64,000 nucleotides of DNA from Synechococcus sp. MVIR-18-1 (GCF_014279835.1 NZ_CP047942.1:1364001-1428000); one strand, 5' to 3'. Shown: positions 1 to 9,223, counted from the stretch's first letter. Numbers and translations: made by a program. The notes: a model not told the origin generated them from the letters alone.

Positions 1-1
1 G

Positions 2-310
2 CGCCAAACGTCTCGTCGTGTGCTGAAGGCACAGACCACTCAGCAGATGCAGGGCTTGATGCGAGCGGTCATTCGCAGCGGCACAGGGCGTGCCGCCTCG
101 CTCGGTGGTCAAGAAGGGGGAAAAACAGGAACCACAAATGATGGGCGGGACCTGCTGTTCATTGGCTACGAGCCGAGTCGCCATTGGGTGCTGGGAATCT
201 GGCTGGGCAACGATGACAACAGTCCTTCCGCTAGTTCCAGCGTCTTAGCAGCCTCTCTCTGGAGTCGCATCATGCGTGCCGCAGGACAGGGCGGTGTGGT
301 GGGCCGATGA
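2..310 (+). CDS. Penicillin-binding protein, C-terminal end (partial)
   Basis: This is the last ~102 residues of a bifunctional or transpeptidase penicillin-binding protein; the start lies left of the window. The reading frame is open from base 2. It carries the third transpeptidase motif, Lys-Thr-Gly-Thr-Thr (GGKTGTTND), followed by the usual beta-strand segment (DLLFIGYEPSRHWVLGIWLG) and ends soon after the domain. The family crosslinks peptidoglycan on the periplasmic side of the inner membrane. Its stop overlaps the ATG of the next gene (ATGA), so the two are probably translated in series. Class (PBP1A-like versus other) cannot be told from this fragment. Confidence 0.9.
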   Translation, partial: RQTSRRVLKAQTTQQMQGLMRAVIRSGTGRAASLGGQEGGKTGTTNDGRDLLFIGYEPSRHWVLGIWLGNDDNSPSASSSVLAASLWSRIMRAAGQGGVVGR

Positions 311-1902
311 AGGGATCCAACCGCCTGATCTTGTTTGGCGCCGCTGGGCTGATCGTCCTCTTGGTGCTTGGCCTGGTGCTCCAGGCGATTCGCAATCTGC
401 TCTGGGATCTCAGCTACATCCTTCCTCCCTGGCTTGTAGGACCCGTGCTGCTGATCGGCACCATTTTGGTGATTGCCTTCGTGGTGCAGATTGGCTGGCC
501 CGTGTGGAAGGGATGGAAAAGCCGTCGCGGAGCGACAAAAGCCGGCACTACAGCCCCTTTGCCGCCTGGGTCGCGTCGTCAAGCGGCTGAACAAAGCCTG
601 GAAAGCATTGATCGCCTCCTGGAGCGTCTCCAAGACGATGTAGCCCGGCAGGCTTTGCATCTGGAGCGCGAGCGCGTGGCGCGTGAGTTAGCACGCGGCG
701 ATTTAGTGGTGGTGGTGTTTGGCACGGGCTCTAGCGGCAAAACCTCCCTGATTCGTGCCCTGCTCCAAGACATTGTTGGGAAGGTTGGAGCACCGATGGG
801 CTCCACAACCGGCAGCCAGACCTATCGGCTTCGTCTCAACAAGCTGGAGCGCGGACTGCAATTGGTGGACACACCTGGAATCCTTGAAAGCGGACTGGAT
901 GGAAGAGATCGGGAACAAGAAGCCCGTGAACGCGCCAGCCGGGCCGACTTAATGCTGGTGGTGGTGGATGGTGATCTTCGCTCTGCCGAATGGGATGTAG
1001 TGCGCAGCCTTGCGGGGTTAGGCAAGCGCTTGATGTTGGTCTTGAACAAATGCGATTTACGGGGAGAGGAGGAGGAGAAGCGTCTTCTGGCCTTGCTGCG
1101 CGGACGTTGCCAAGGCCTGCTGGCTGCTGAGGACGTCATCCCAACCAGTGCCTCTCCCCAATCGTTGCCAAGACCTGGCCAGAAACCCTGGCAACCTCCA
1201 GCAGAAGTGGCAGTGCTACTTCAACGCATGGCCGTGGTGCTCCATGCCGACGGCGAAGAGCTCTTGGCCGACAACATTCTTCTGCAATGCAGAACGCTGG
1301 GCGACAAGGGGCGTTCACTCCTCAACCAACAGCGACAGAGCGAAGCAAGACGGATCGTGGACCGTTACAGCTGGATTAGTGCAGGCGTCGTGGCAGCAAC
1401 ACCACTACCCGGCATCGACTTGCTTGGTACTGCTGCCGTCAATGCCCAGATGGTGATGGAGGTGGCGAAGGTCTACAACGTGCAGCTCACTCGCGCCAAA
1501 GCGCAGGAGTTGGCCGTATCCGTGGGAAGAACCCTGGCAGGTCTGGGGGTCGTCAAAGGTGGTGTCGCCTTGATTGGCACCGCACTGAGCGTGAATCTGC
1601 CCACCCTGTTACTGGGAAAAGCCGTTCAAGGTGTTGCTGCTGCATGGTTAACGCGGATCGCAGGAGCCAGTTTCATCACTTACTTCCAGCAAGATCAAGA
1701 TTGGGGGGATGGTGGCGTGCAAGACGTTGTGCAACAGCACTACGACCTCAACCGTCGCGATAGTGCCCTCCAACGATTCCTCGATACCGCTCTCAGACAG
1801 GTGGTGGAACCACTGCGGCAAAAGGCAAAGAAGCGCTTACCACCCCAACCAGGGCCTCGGGCGGAGGGGGACGCATCGGGCCGCGGGCATCGAGAACGGT
1901 AA
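307..1902 (+). CDS. Membrane-anchored GTPase with DUF697-type C-terminus
   Basis: The 531-residue protein starts with two hydrophobic segments (about residues 6-27 and 40-62), then a GTPase domain: G1 GTGSSGKT at 139-146, G3 DTPG near 188, G4 NKCDL near 237. The C-terminal third has hydrophobic Gly/Ala-rich helices typical of DUF697 (YcjF-like) proteins in cyanobacteria. It is likely an inner- or thylakoid-membrane GTPase of unknown cellular role. ATGA overlap with the upstream PBP gene suggests an operon. Its last 110 bases are read on the opposite strand as the 3' end of a small membrane-protein gene. Confidence 0.88.
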   Translation: MKGSNRLILFGAAGLIVLLVLGLVLQAIRNLLWDLSYILPPWLVGPVLLIGTILVIAFVVQIGWPVWKGWKSRRGATKAGTTAPLPPGSRRQAAEQSLESIDRLLERLQDDVARQALHLERERVARELARGDLVVVVFGTGSSGKTSLIRALLQDIVGKVGAPMGSTTGSQTYRLRLNKLERGLQLVDTPGILESGLDGRDREQEARERASRADLMLVVVDGDLRSAEWDVVRSLAGLGKRLMLVLNKCDLRGEEEEKRLLALLRGRCQGLLAAEDVIPTSASPQSLPRPGQKPWQPPAEVAVLLQRMAVVLHADGEELLADNILLQCRTLGDKGRSLLNQQRQSEARRIVDRYSWISAGVVAATPLPGIDLLGTAAVNAQMVMEVAKVYNVQLTRAKAQELAVSVGRTLAGLGVVKGGVALIGTALSVNLPTLLLGKAVQGVAAAWLTRIAGASFITYFQQDQDWGDGGVQDVVQQHYDLNRRDSALQRFLDTALRQVVEPLRQKAKKRLPPQPGPRAEGDASGRGHRER

Positions 1903-1993
1903 TCAGAGCCAAATAGGCCACACCAATCAGCACAGACACAATGCCTGTGACGATCGCCACCCAGCGGCCACGTTGCTGCTTTGGGGCAGCCAT
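1793..1993 (-). CDS. Small conserved-looking membrane protein
   Basis: This 66-residue protein has a basic N-terminus (MAAPKQQRGRW), one clear transmembrane helix at about residues 11-32, and a proline-rich tail with a PPPP run. Its ATG shares bases with the TGA of the PLP decarboxylase (TGATG), which points to translational coupling. It resembles small proteins I remember from marine Synechococcus genomes, but no function is known to me. Its 3' half lies antisense to the end of the DUF697 GTPase gene, an unusually long (110 base) convergent overlap. The coupling and clean helix argue for a real gene. Confidence 0.72.
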   Translation of the reverse strand: MAAPKQQRGRWVAIVTGIVSVLIGVAYLALITVLDARGPMRPPPPEALVGVVSASLPFAAVVPPPV

Positions 1994-3429
1994 CAGGGCA
2001 AAGCCTCCACGGATTGATTTAGAGCTGATGCCAGTTGGTCCAGCAAACCATGATCGGTATGCGGGTTGCCAAGAACAGCCTTCAGGAAATGATGTCCTTG
2101 ATGGAGCGGTCTCGACACCATGATGCCCTGGCTGAGCAAGAGCCGGCGTGTCTCGATCGACCAGCGTTCATGCTGCTGCGCCTGTCCGCGTTGGGGCCTA
2201 ACGGCGAGCACATGCAAAGGGCCGGAGAGAATCATCAGCCTGTTCGGATCCAGTTGTTGCTGGAGATACTCACGTCGAGCGATCGCGGCCGTCAACACCT
2301 GCTCAATCCCTGATTCACCGAGTTGTCGCAAGCCAAGCCAGAGCTTGAGCACTTCCGCCGGACGACTGCCCTGCAGACCCAATTCACCACCGTGATCGTG
2401 CTCGAGGGCAGGCTCCATGTAGGGAAGGCCTGTGGAGAACGCAGCGGCCAGCACGGCGGCCTTACGAACCAGCAGAAGGGATGAGGTCTTTGTGATGCCA
2501 AGAACTTTCTGGGGATTCACGGTGATCGAATCAGCGCGCGCAATCCCATGGAGCAGATGGGTGGTGGTGGCACTCAGAGCAAAAACCGCACCGATCGCCC
2601 CATCCACATGCAGCCATAGGCCCAGGCGAGCGCAGAAATCAGCCATCGCAGAAACGGGGTCGATGGCGCCTCGCACCGTGGTGCCTGCTGTAGCCACCAC
2701 TGCGATACAAGGGCGTCCTTCTCTTGAAAGCGTTGCGACTTCAGCCTCTAGTTGCTGCAGATCGATGAGCCCTTGCTCGTCCACCGGGATGGCACGAACT
2801 CCGTCGCTTTGAAGCCCCATCACGCGCGCTGCCTTATGCCATGACACATGGGCATCAGCACTGACCACCACCACGGCCTCTGGGTTGTGATCCAAGCCCG
2901 CATGATGGCGAGCGGACACCAAGGCGATCAGATTGCTCAGCGTGCCACCACTAGCCGCAACACCTGAGGCCCCTGCAGGAAAGCCAAGGCGTTCGGCAAA
3001 CCAGGCGCAAAGCTGCCGTTCGAGATGACTCAAGCTGGGAGACAGCTCCTCGGCCAGAAGGTTGTTATTCAGCCCAGCGCAGATCAAATCCGCGGCGATA
3101 GACGCACTCAGTGGCGGCGGATCGAGATGGGCAAGAGCCCCGGGATGGGAAGGCTGAAACGACCCATCCATCACCTGCTGGAGGTCATCCAGCAGTTGCT
3201 CCATATCGCGACCATGGGCTTGCGGGGCAGCATCAGGAAGCACCCGAAGTGCTGGCAGTGGACCCCGCTCACCCGCCGAACCGATCCAGCTGCATAAGCG
3301 CTCGGAAGCACCCTCCAAAAACTGAAGGAATAGAGGGTCAAGCGCATCGGGTGAAGCAAACGCCGACAGAGCTACCGGTTCAGGATTGCTGGAAGGTCCA
3401 ACCAAGAAGACAAGATGGGGAGTGATCAT
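1993..3429 (-). CDS. Group II PLP-dependent amino acid decarboxylase
   Basis: A 478-residue protein of the group II pyridoxal-phosphate decarboxylases (glutamate, aspartate, diaminobutyrate, aromatic amino acids). Visible motifs are a His-x-Asp cofactor motif (HVDGA, H274/D276) and the Schiff-base lysine in NPQK (K308), with the Gly-rich GVAASGGTLSNL segment earlier. I chose the ATG at 3429 (MITPHLVF) because the alternative start at 3468 extends over the neighbouring tadA leader. The substrate cannot be assigned. A small membrane protein follows with overlapping stop/start, and tadA is transcribed divergently. Confidence 0.87.
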   Translation of the reverse strand: MITPHLVFLVGPSSNPEPVALSAFASPDALDPLFLQFLEGASERLCSWIGSAGERGPLPALRVLPDAAPQAHGRDMEQLLDDLQQVMDGSFQPSHPGALAHLDPPPLSASIAADLICAGLNNNLLAEELSPSLSHLERQLCAWFAERLGFPAGASGVAASGGTLSNLIALVSARHHAGLDHNPEAVVVVSADAHVSWHKAARVMGLQSDGVRAIPVDEQGLIDLQQLEAEVATLSREGRPCIAVVATAGTTVRGAIDPVSAMADFCARLGLWLHVDGAIGAVFALSATTTHLLHGIARADSITVNPQKVLGITKTSSLLLVRKAAVLAAAFSTGLPYMEPALEHDHGGELGLQGSRPAEVLKLWLGLRQLGESGIEQVLTAAIARREYLQQQLDPNRLMILSGPLHVLAVRPQRGQAQQHERWSIETRRLLLSQGIMVSRPLHQGHHFLKAVLGNPHTDHGLLDQLASALNQSVEALP

Positions 3430-3495
3430 TCTCCCCTGTGGTGGAACATCAAAGTGGTGGCACATCAAACGATGCGCTCAGCCAAGAGCCTGACG

Positions 3496-4026
3496 ATGCA
3501 GTCTCCAATCGAACTGTCTTCCACGCAGATGCAAGCCTGGATGGAGCGCTTGATTGAGCGCGCGCGCCGTTTCGGGGAGCGTGGAGAGGTTCCCGTTAGC
3601 GCCATTGTTTTGGATCACCGAGGCCGATGCATCGGCCATGGCATCAACCAAAGGGAGCTGAACAATGATCCGCTTGGGCATGCTGAATTGATGGCGATTC
3701 AACAGGCCTGCCGTCTGCGTGGTGACTGGCGTCTTAATGACTGCACCCTGTTGGTGACCTTGGAACCCTGTCCCATGTGCGCCGGTGCCTTGGTTCAAGC
3801 GAGAGTCGGACAAGTGATCTTTGCCGCAACTGACCCCAAGCGAGGCGCTATGGGAAGCACGGTCAACTTGGCCACTCATGTCAGTGCACATCACCGAATG
3901 ACAGTGATCGGTGGTGTGCAGGCTGAGGAAGCGAAAGAGATGCTGTCGAGCTGGTTTAAGCAGCGACGGCGACGTTCTGACGGAACTGGGGAAGCTCCGT
4001 TTCAAACAGATTCAACAACCTGCTGA
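3496..4026 (+). CDS. tadA: tRNA-specific adenosine deaminase
   Basis: A cytidine/deoxycytidylate-deaminase-fold enzyme of ~176 residues. The zinc motif is complete: HAE (H62/E64) and PCPMC (C92/C95), the signature of TadA, which makes inosine at the wobble base of tRNA-Arg(ACG). Upstream in-frame ATGs at 3415 and 3472 exist, but the family begins close to MQSPIEL, so 3496 (or 3472) is preferred. The C-terminus is Arg-rich. The last 71 bases overlap the 3' end of the convergent aminotransferase gene. Confidence 0.92.
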   Translation: MQSPIELSSTQMQAWMERLIERARRFGERGEVPVSAIVLDHRGRCIGHGINQRELNNDPLGHAELMAIQQACRLRGDWRLNDCTLLVTLEPCPMCAGALVQARVGQVIFAATDPKRGAMGSTVNLATHVSAHHRMTVIGGVQAEEAKEMLSSWFKQRRRRSDGTGEAPFQTDSTTC

Positions 4027-5155
4027 CGTTCTCAGGGTTTGAGTTGTAACCCATCAGGCCGATTCGCCAGATTTTTCCGGCAAGAACACCAAGACCACCA
4101 CCCACTTCAATGCCGTGGTTATTGAGCAGGTGCTGGGTGAAAGCCTTTCCATCCACATCTTCTGGGATACGAACGGTGGTGAGGGTGGGCAAACGAAGCT
4201 CCTCGGGCACATGCATTTCAATGCCCATCGATTCCAGACCGGACCAAAGCGCTTCAGCGTTAGTGCGGTGACGCGCCCAAGCCATATCCAAGCCTTCGTC
4301 CGCCAACAACCTGAGCGCTTCGCGCATGCCGAAATTCATGTTGACCGGTGCTGTGTGGTGATACACACGGTCACTTCCCCAGTACTGATTGAGAAGGGAA
4401 ACGTCGAGATACCAATTAGGAACTTTGTCTTGACGCGCAGCAAGCTTGGCTTCAGCGCGGGGACCCATCGTGAATGGGCCAAGACCTGGAGGGCAGCTCA
4501 AGCCCTTCTGACTACAGCTGTAAGCCAGATCCACCTTCCATTCATCGAGATAGAGAGGAACACCACCAAGGGAGGTCACGGTGTCGAGCAGGAGCAAACA
4601 ATCGTGCTTCCGGCAGAGATCTCCGATTCCCTCCATCGGTTGGCAAACGCCGGTAGACGTCTCGGCATGCACCATCGCCAAGATGGTGGGCTTGTGCTCA
4701 ATCAAAGCGGCTTCAAGCTCTTCCTTCGTAAAGGCTTCACCCCAGGGCTTTTCGATCACTTTCACGTTGGCGCGGTAGCGACCGGCCATGTCCACAAGAC
4801 GATTCCCGAAATAGCCCTTAACAGCAACAAGAACGGTGTCGCCGGGTTCAACCGTGTTGGCAAGGGTTGCTTCCATGGCCGCACTGCCCGTGCCACTCAT
4901 CGGCAAAGTCAGGCGGTTGTCTGTCTGCCAGGCGTAGCGAAGTAACTCCTGCACTTCGCCCATCAGCTCCACATACAGCGGATCGAGGTGGCCAATCGGA
5001 GTTCGAGACAAAGCCTTAAGCACCGTTGGATCGGCGTTCGAAGGTCCTGGACCGAGCAGCAAACGATCGGGAGTGCTGATTGGGGCAATGACCCTGCGAT
5101 GGGACGAATCAACCAACCGGGGGGAGTGCGTCGTCGCCAAAGCCAGGATCACCAA
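3956..5155 (-). CDS. Class V aminotransferase (alanine/serine-glyoxylate type)
   Basis: A 399-residue fold-type I PLP enzyme. It has the N-terminal LLLGPGPSN segment of alanine-glyoxylate and serine-pyruvate aminotransferases and the PLP lysine in SCSQKGLSCPPG (K217). The family transaminates glyoxylate from photorespiratory 2-phosphoglycolate, fitting a phototroph. Length is normal. It converges on tadA with a 71-base overlap. The donor amino acid is not settled by sequence alone. Confidence 0.9.
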   Translation of the reverse strand: MVILALATTHSPRLVDSSHRRVIAPISTPDRLLLGPGPSNADPTVLKALSRTPIGHLDPLYVELMGEVQELLRYAWQTDNRLTLPMSGTGSAAMEATLANTVEPGDTVLVAVKGYFGNRLVDMAGRYRANVKVIEKPWGEAFTKEELEAALIEHKPTILAMVHAETSTGVCQPMEGIGDLCRKHDCLLLLDTVTSLGGVPLYLDEWKVDLAYSCSQKGLSCPPGLGPFTMGPRAEAKLAARQDKVPNWYLDVSLLNQYWGSDRVYHHTAPVNMNFGMREALRLLADEGLDMAWARHRTNAEALWSGLESMGIEMHVPEELRLPTLTTVRIPEDVDGKAFTQHLLNNHGIEVGGGLGVLAGKIWRIGLMGYNSNPENVSRLLNLFETELPQFRQNVAVAA

Positions 5156-5249
5156 TTAATGGCCAGCAGCCTACGCATAGACAGGTCACAAAAGGGAGCA
5201 AAACGGTTGCTTTGCAACGCCTCTTGAAACGAGACCAATCGCTGAGCGA

Positions 5250-5774
5250 TTAGCGCTGACTGATGTCGTTTGCAGAAAGACCAGATGCCAGATGATCGAA
5301 GGGCTTGCGAAGCATCAAGCAGTCGCTGGGACTTGATCCTTCAGCCACCATGCGCTCGCAGAGGACATCTGCCAAAAGAATCATGCTGCGAACCGTGGGT
5401 CCGGTCGGAACACCAAGGCTCTTGTAAGTGTCGTCCAAGCCGTTAAGAACCCGTTCATTCAGGATCGTGCTGTCATCGGCAATTAGGGCATAGCTCGCGT
5501 AACGCAGGAAATAATCCATGTCACGCAAGCAAGCTGAAAGCCTGCGGGTGGTGTAGGCGTTACCACCGGGCAATAAAAGCTCAGGATCTCCAACAAACAA
5601 TCTTTGACTGGCTTCTCGTACGAGCTCAGTCGCTTCGCGATTAATCAGTTCAACGGCCTTGAGTCGCAGCTCGGCTTGACCGAAATAACCCTCAATCCGA
5701 TCGATGGCCGATCGATCGAAATAGCGACCCAACTGGTCATAACGGCCGATCAACCCGGTGATGGCATCACGCAT
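5250..5774 (-). CDS. apcF: Allophycocyanin beta-18 subunit
   Basis: A 174-residue phycobiliprotein beta-type chain. The NAYTTRR and ACLRDMDYFLRYASYAL stretch contains the chromophore cysteine (C82 from the chosen start), and GVPTGPTVR follows as in ApcF. ApcF is the minor beta-like subunit of the phycobilisome core that pairs with the ApcE linker domain to pass energy to photosystem II. I chose ATG at 5774 (MRDAIT) to match family N-termini; 5795 would add seven residues. It is divergent from glnA across a ~220-base regulatory gap. A short AATCGC/GCGATT hairpin lies just past the stop. Confidence 0.93.
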   Translation of the reverse strand: MRDAITGLIGRYDQLGRYFDRSAIDRIEGYFGQAELRLKAVELINREATELVREASQRLFVGDPELLLPGGNAYTTRRLSACLRDMDYFLRYASYALIADDSTILNERVLNGLDDTYKSLGVPTGPTVRSMILLADVLCERMVAEGSSPSDCLMLRKPFDHLASGLSANDISQR

Positions 5775-5869
5775 GATGAGGTCGCTAGGGATCACTAGCT
5801 GAAAGCTAACACTGCAAAGGCGGTCAGAACGCTCTCATCACCTGGGATTCAAGGAATTTGACAGAAACG

Positions 5870-5887
5870 GTTACCAAGCGTTAACCG
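5870..5887. promoter_or_regulatory. HLR1-like RpaB direct repeat between apcF and glnA
   Basis: GTTACCAA-GC-GTTAACCG resembles the HLR1 element, two (G/T)TTACA(A/T)(A/T) half sites separated by two bases, bound by the response regulator RpaB in cyanobacteria. The match is imperfect in both halves. It sits 96 bases upstream of the apcF start on the other strand, so light control of apcF is the natural reading; effect on glnA is also possible. Confidence 0.45.
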
Positions 5888-5920
5888 ATCACTCACCGAC
5901 AGGGGCGCACTCTTAAAAAA

Positions 5921-5962
5921 GTGCGAAAGGATACAAAAATGAGCCAGTTCGATGCCTACCTT
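5921..5962 (+). promoter_or_regulatory. NtcA-activated class II promoter of glnA
   Basis: GTG-N8-TAC at 5921-5934 matches the NtcA site (GTA-N8-TAC with one allowed change). Exactly 22 bases later comes TACCTT (5957-5962), a TA-N3-T type -10 box. This spacing is the standard NtcA class II architecture, predicting transcription from about 5969. An inverted repeat CGCACT/AGTGCG (5906-5925) overlaps the left half site. Binding of NtcA under nitrogen limitation is established for glnA in cyanobacteria. Confidence 0.85.
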
Positions 5963-5994
5963 CAAAGGATATTTTCTAGGCTGTCGTCCAAACC

Positions 5995-7416
5995 ATGGCT
6001 AAAACTGCTCAGGACGTGCTTCGTCAGATCAAGGACGAAGGAATCGAGCTGATCGACCTCAAATTTTCCGATCTGCATGGCAAGTGGCAACACCTAACGG
6101 TGTGTTCCGACATGCTTGGCGAAGATGAGTTTCGGGAAGGCTTGGCCTTTGACGGCTCTTCGATTCGCGGCTGGAAGGCGATCAACGAGTCGGATATGTC
6201 CATGGTTCCAGACCCTTCCACGGCCTGGATTGATCCGTTTTATCGGCATAAAACTCTGAGCATGATCTGCTCGATTCAAGATCCACGTACTCATCAACCA
6301 TTTGACCGTTGCCCGCGGGCTTTAGCTCAGAAAGCATTGGTTTATCTCGCCAATACAGGTCTTGCAGACAAGGCATTTTTCGGCCCCGAGCCCGAATTCT
6401 TTCTGTTCGATGATGTTCGCTACAACTCAAGCGAAGGCGGATGTTTCTACAGCGTTGACACCATCGAGGCTGGCTGGAACTCCGGAAGGGTAGAAGAAGG
6501 TGGCAACCTCGCTTATAAAATCCAAACCAAGGAGGGTTATTTTCCTGTTGCACCAAACGACACAGCTCAGGATATCCGCTCTGAGATGTTGTTAATGATG
6601 GCTCAATTGGGGATCAAAACTGAGAAGCACCACCATGAAGTGGCTGGCGCCGGTCAACACGAATTGGGAATGGTGTACGAGGAGCTTATTAAGGCTGCCG
6701 ATAACGTGATGACCTACAAATACGTTGTTCGCAACGTGGCCAAAAAGTACGGCAAATCGGCAACGTTCATGCCCAAACCTGTCTTTAACGACAATGGCAC
6801 TGGCATGCATGTGCACCAAAGCCTTTGGAAAGGAGAGCTCCCCTTGTTTTTCGGTGAAGGCACCTACGCAGATCTGTCCCAGACAGCCCGTTGGTATATC
6901 GGGGGCATTTTGAAGCATGCCCCAAGCTTCTTGGCCTTCACCAATCCCACCACCAATAGCTATAAGCGTCTGGTTCCCGGCTTCGAAGCACCTGTGAATT
7001 TGGTGTACTCGGAAGGCAACCGATCTGCTGCAGTTCGGATCCCCCTCACCGGCCCCAATCCAAAAGCCAAGCGCTTGGAATTCCGCTCCGGTGATGCTTT
7101 AGCGAATCCCTATCTGGCCTTTGCGGCGATGATGATGGCTGGGATCGATGGCATTAAGAACCAGATTGATCCTGGTGATGGCTTCGATGGTGACCTCTTC
7201 GAACTCCCAGCCGAACAGCTGAAGAACATTGCCACCGTTCCTGCATCACTGAACGGAGCCTTGGAAGCTTTGAACGCTGATCACCACTACCTCATGGAAG
7301 GTGGGGTGTTCAGCAAAGACTTCATCGACAACTGGATCAATCTCAAATACGAAGAGGTTCAGCAGTTGCGTCAGCGGCCCCATCCCCACGAGTTCACCAT
7401 GTACTACGACGCCTGA
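5995..7416 (+). CDS. glnA: Type I glutamine synthetase
   Basis: Condenses glutamate and ammonium using ATP, the entry point of the GS-GOGAT cycle. The 473-residue length is that of the dodecameric GSI. Visible features: DGSSIRGW near the start, EPEFFLF, the ATP/metal region [10 protein letters not shown] and [13 protein letters not shown], the glutamate-binding VPGFEAPVN, and NRSAAVRIP. The ATG at 5995 follows the NtcA promoter by ~26 bases from the predicted transcription start. A strong terminator follows. No gene for GS-inactivating factors is seen nearby. Confidence 0.98.
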   Translation: MAKTAQDVLRQIKDEGIELIDLKFSDLHGKWQHLTVCSDMLGEDEFREGLAFDGSSIRGWKAINESDMSMVPDPSTAWIDPFYRHKTLSMICSIQDPRTHQPFDRCPRALAQKALVYLANTGLADKAFFGPEPEFFLFDDVRYNSSEGGCFYSVDTIEAGWNSGRVEEGGNLAYKIQTKEGYFPVAPNDTAQDIRSEMLLMMAQLGIKTEKHHHEVAGAGQHELGMVYEELIKAADNVMTYKYVVRNVAKKYGKSATFMPKPVFNDNGTGMHVHQSLWKGELPLFFGEGTYADLSQTARWYIGGILKHAPSFLAFTNPTTNSYKRLVPGFEAPVNLVYSEGNRSAAVRIPLTGPNPKAKRLEFRSGDALANPYLAFAAMMMAGIDGIKNQIDPGDGFDGDLFELPAEQLKNIATVPASLNGALEALNADHHYLMEGGVFSKDFIDNWINLKYEEVQQLRQRPHPHEFTMYYDA

Positions 7417-7472
7417 TCGAAACGGCTTAGTAGCGCACAGGATCGAGAACAACCACCTAAAGCTCTCTACTC

Positions 7473-7503
7473 AATGATCCCCATGATGGGGATCATTTTT
7501 TAT
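7473..7503 (+). terminator. Rho-independent terminator of glnA
   Basis: A perfect 10-bp stem AATGATCCCC/GGGGATCATT (7473-7482 and 7488-7497) with a 5-base loop, followed by a T run, 57 bases after the glnA stop. Confidence 0.92.
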
Positions 7504-7665
7504 GAGTAGGGCGACATCAATGCCATTCACAAAACATTCCAATAAACACCACGAATGCTTAGATCGAACCCCATCTCCATCTCACCTTAGGGAGTGAAAT
7601 CAGCAGTGATTTGGCCTTGCATCAAACGGCACCTGTTTTTGCGGTGACGATCAACTTGGCTTAAC

Positions 7666-8061
7666 TCAATCGCTCTCGTACCAGCCGTCCTCAATGGCTC
7701 TTTGCCATTGATCAATAGCTGCGATCGCCAGCTTTTTAGCGGACTCCAAACCTGGCCAAAACATAAGTATCAGCAAAGACCGAGCGGTAGTGGATTCATA
7801 AATCTCAAGTGCTTCATTTCGACGGCTTTCAGGGTCAAAAATCACTTGCAAGTTGATCTCCTGGTTAACAGTAATGTCAAGACGAGACAAACGCTTGGTG
7901 ATCGTTTCATCTAAATGTCCAAAATGACTGCAGTCAGTACTCTCAGAAATGCTCCAACTGCCATTAGGGCAAGAGCGCGATTCACCCTCTTTCCAATCGA
8001 TCTTTTCGCCGCCGGCAGACATCAGGGCATGGAGCACGTTGTCAACTGTTTCGATGGTCAT
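7666..8061 (-). CDS. Hypothetical protein, 131 residues
   Basis: I do not recognise this protein. It is soluble-looking, with a Cys-containing middle (SCPNGSW, TDCSHFGH) and a C-terminal hydrophobic stretch (SLLILMFWPGLESAKKLAIAAI). A plausible ribosome-binding GAG precedes the ATG. It converges on glnA's terminator and sits at the left edge of an AT-rich accessory region. It could encode a small orphan protein specific to few strains. Confidence 0.6.
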   Translation of the reverse strand: MTIETVDNVLHALMSAGGEKIDWKEGESRSCPNGSWSISESTDCSHFGHLDETITKRLSRLDITVNQEINLQVIFDPESRRNEALEIYESTTARSLLILMFWPGLESAKKLAIAAIDQWQRAIEDGWYESD

Positions 8062-8707
8062 CAGCTCGCCTCCCGTAAATTACGTCAAAGCTCAAAATTA
8101 AAGCGATAGCCCAATTAGGCAAGCACCCGAACGATATACAACAAGTCTTGAATTCTCTGAACGTATCAACTGGTGTGCAGAAACAAGATAGTTCTCAATG
8201 TGTCCACAGCATCTAGCGGAGTGATGGGTTGGTCTCGCCGGCAGCAGATGGGCAGTAGTCATACGTTTAAGCGCGACATATGGTGCTAACACTTGATAAG
8301 ACGCTGCATCAATCATCTTTTGAGGAATGATCAGCAAACACCAAAACAAGACCTAAGCAACAGGAGTTGAGACAAGAAATTCAATCATTACAGCATAAAT
8401 GACACAAAAAATTCATCAGCCCTGAAAAAGAGCAAATTAGGTGAAGCTTCGTAGCATAGAAATCTAATGACATATGATAGCCAAGAATTTTTTCAGCATT
8501 CGCGGTTATCATCACTTTCAATCTAAGCGAAAACCCGGCATCATTCGATTGCAATGCGATATAAGTTGAAACCAGAACAAAAAGCGTCGAAGTGCTTTAT
8601 TTTTGAGCAAGAATTATTTCTAATAATTAGAAGGCAATGAGTGCTATAATTATTGATTTTTAAAAAAATTAAATTCACTGGTGAGTGATAATACCCATTG
8701 CTAAAAA
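8062..8707. other. AT-rich intergenic stretch without a supported gene
   Basis: About 650 bases with increasing A+T toward the SET-domain gene. Short open frames on the minus strand (for example 8098-8349) have no coding character that I trust. No clear terminator, tRNA or repeat was found. The final 100 bases may hold the promoter of the SET-domain gene. Confidence 0.5.
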
Positions 8708-9223
8708 ATGACAATTGACAAGAATAAGGTTGATCATTGGAATCGTATTTTGTCAATAGGGTATGAATTGAAGGTCACTCCAGGTAGAGGAGATGGTGTT
8801 TTTTCTACCAAATCCTTCTCAATTGGAGACATCGTGATGGTTGGAGTTATCGAAAAAACTCTTACCGCAAACCACTCTCATGCTTCACAAGTATCAGCCT
8901 CACTGCATGTTCAGCATGCAGGCTTAATCAGCAAGGTTAATCACTCATGCAATCCATCATGTGGCATTTCAGTCAATGCATCTGGTGCTCATGATTTTAT
9001 TGCCTTTAGAGGTATTGAGCAGGGTGAAGAAATTACTTTTGACTATGCAATGCGAAATTATTCAATTGATTATTTTCCCGATCCCTGTTTGTGTGGAGAA
9101 GTAACTTGCAGAGTGCATGTCAATGGCTGGAAGGGATTATCCATTGAAAAAAGAGGTGAGTACGAGGGCTTTGTCGCTCCCTACCTTTTGCAGATGAGCG
9201 ATAAAATTTCTTTGGCTACTTAA
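8708..9223 (+). CDS. SET-domain protein (putative lysine methyltransferase)
   Basis: The 171-residue protein has the core SET motifs: GRGDGVFSTK near residue 27, NHSCNPSCG (the NHSC S-adenosylmethionine/knot motif) near 78, and GEEITFDY near 104. A Cys-rich post-SET-like tail follows (CLCGEVTCR). SET enzymes methylate lysine of proteins with SAM; they are typical of eukaryotes but occur in scattered bacteria. The gene is more AT-rich than the flanking core genes, lies alone between orphan genes, and ends before a hairpin, all suggesting acquisition. The target protein is unknown. Confidence 0.85.
   Translation: MTIDKNKVDHWNRILSIGYELKVTPGRGDGVFSTKSFSIGDIVMVGVIEKTLTANHSHASQVSASLHVQHAGLISKVNHSCNPSCGISVNASGAHDFIAFRGIEQGEEITFDYAMRNYSIDYFPDPCLCGEVTCRVHVNGWKGLSIEKRGEYEGFVAPYLLQMSDKISLAT

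Noticed and set aside
8098-8349. 83-codon minus-strand frame
   Set aside because: No ribosome site, no recognisable protein features, and it lies in AT-rich intergenic DNA.
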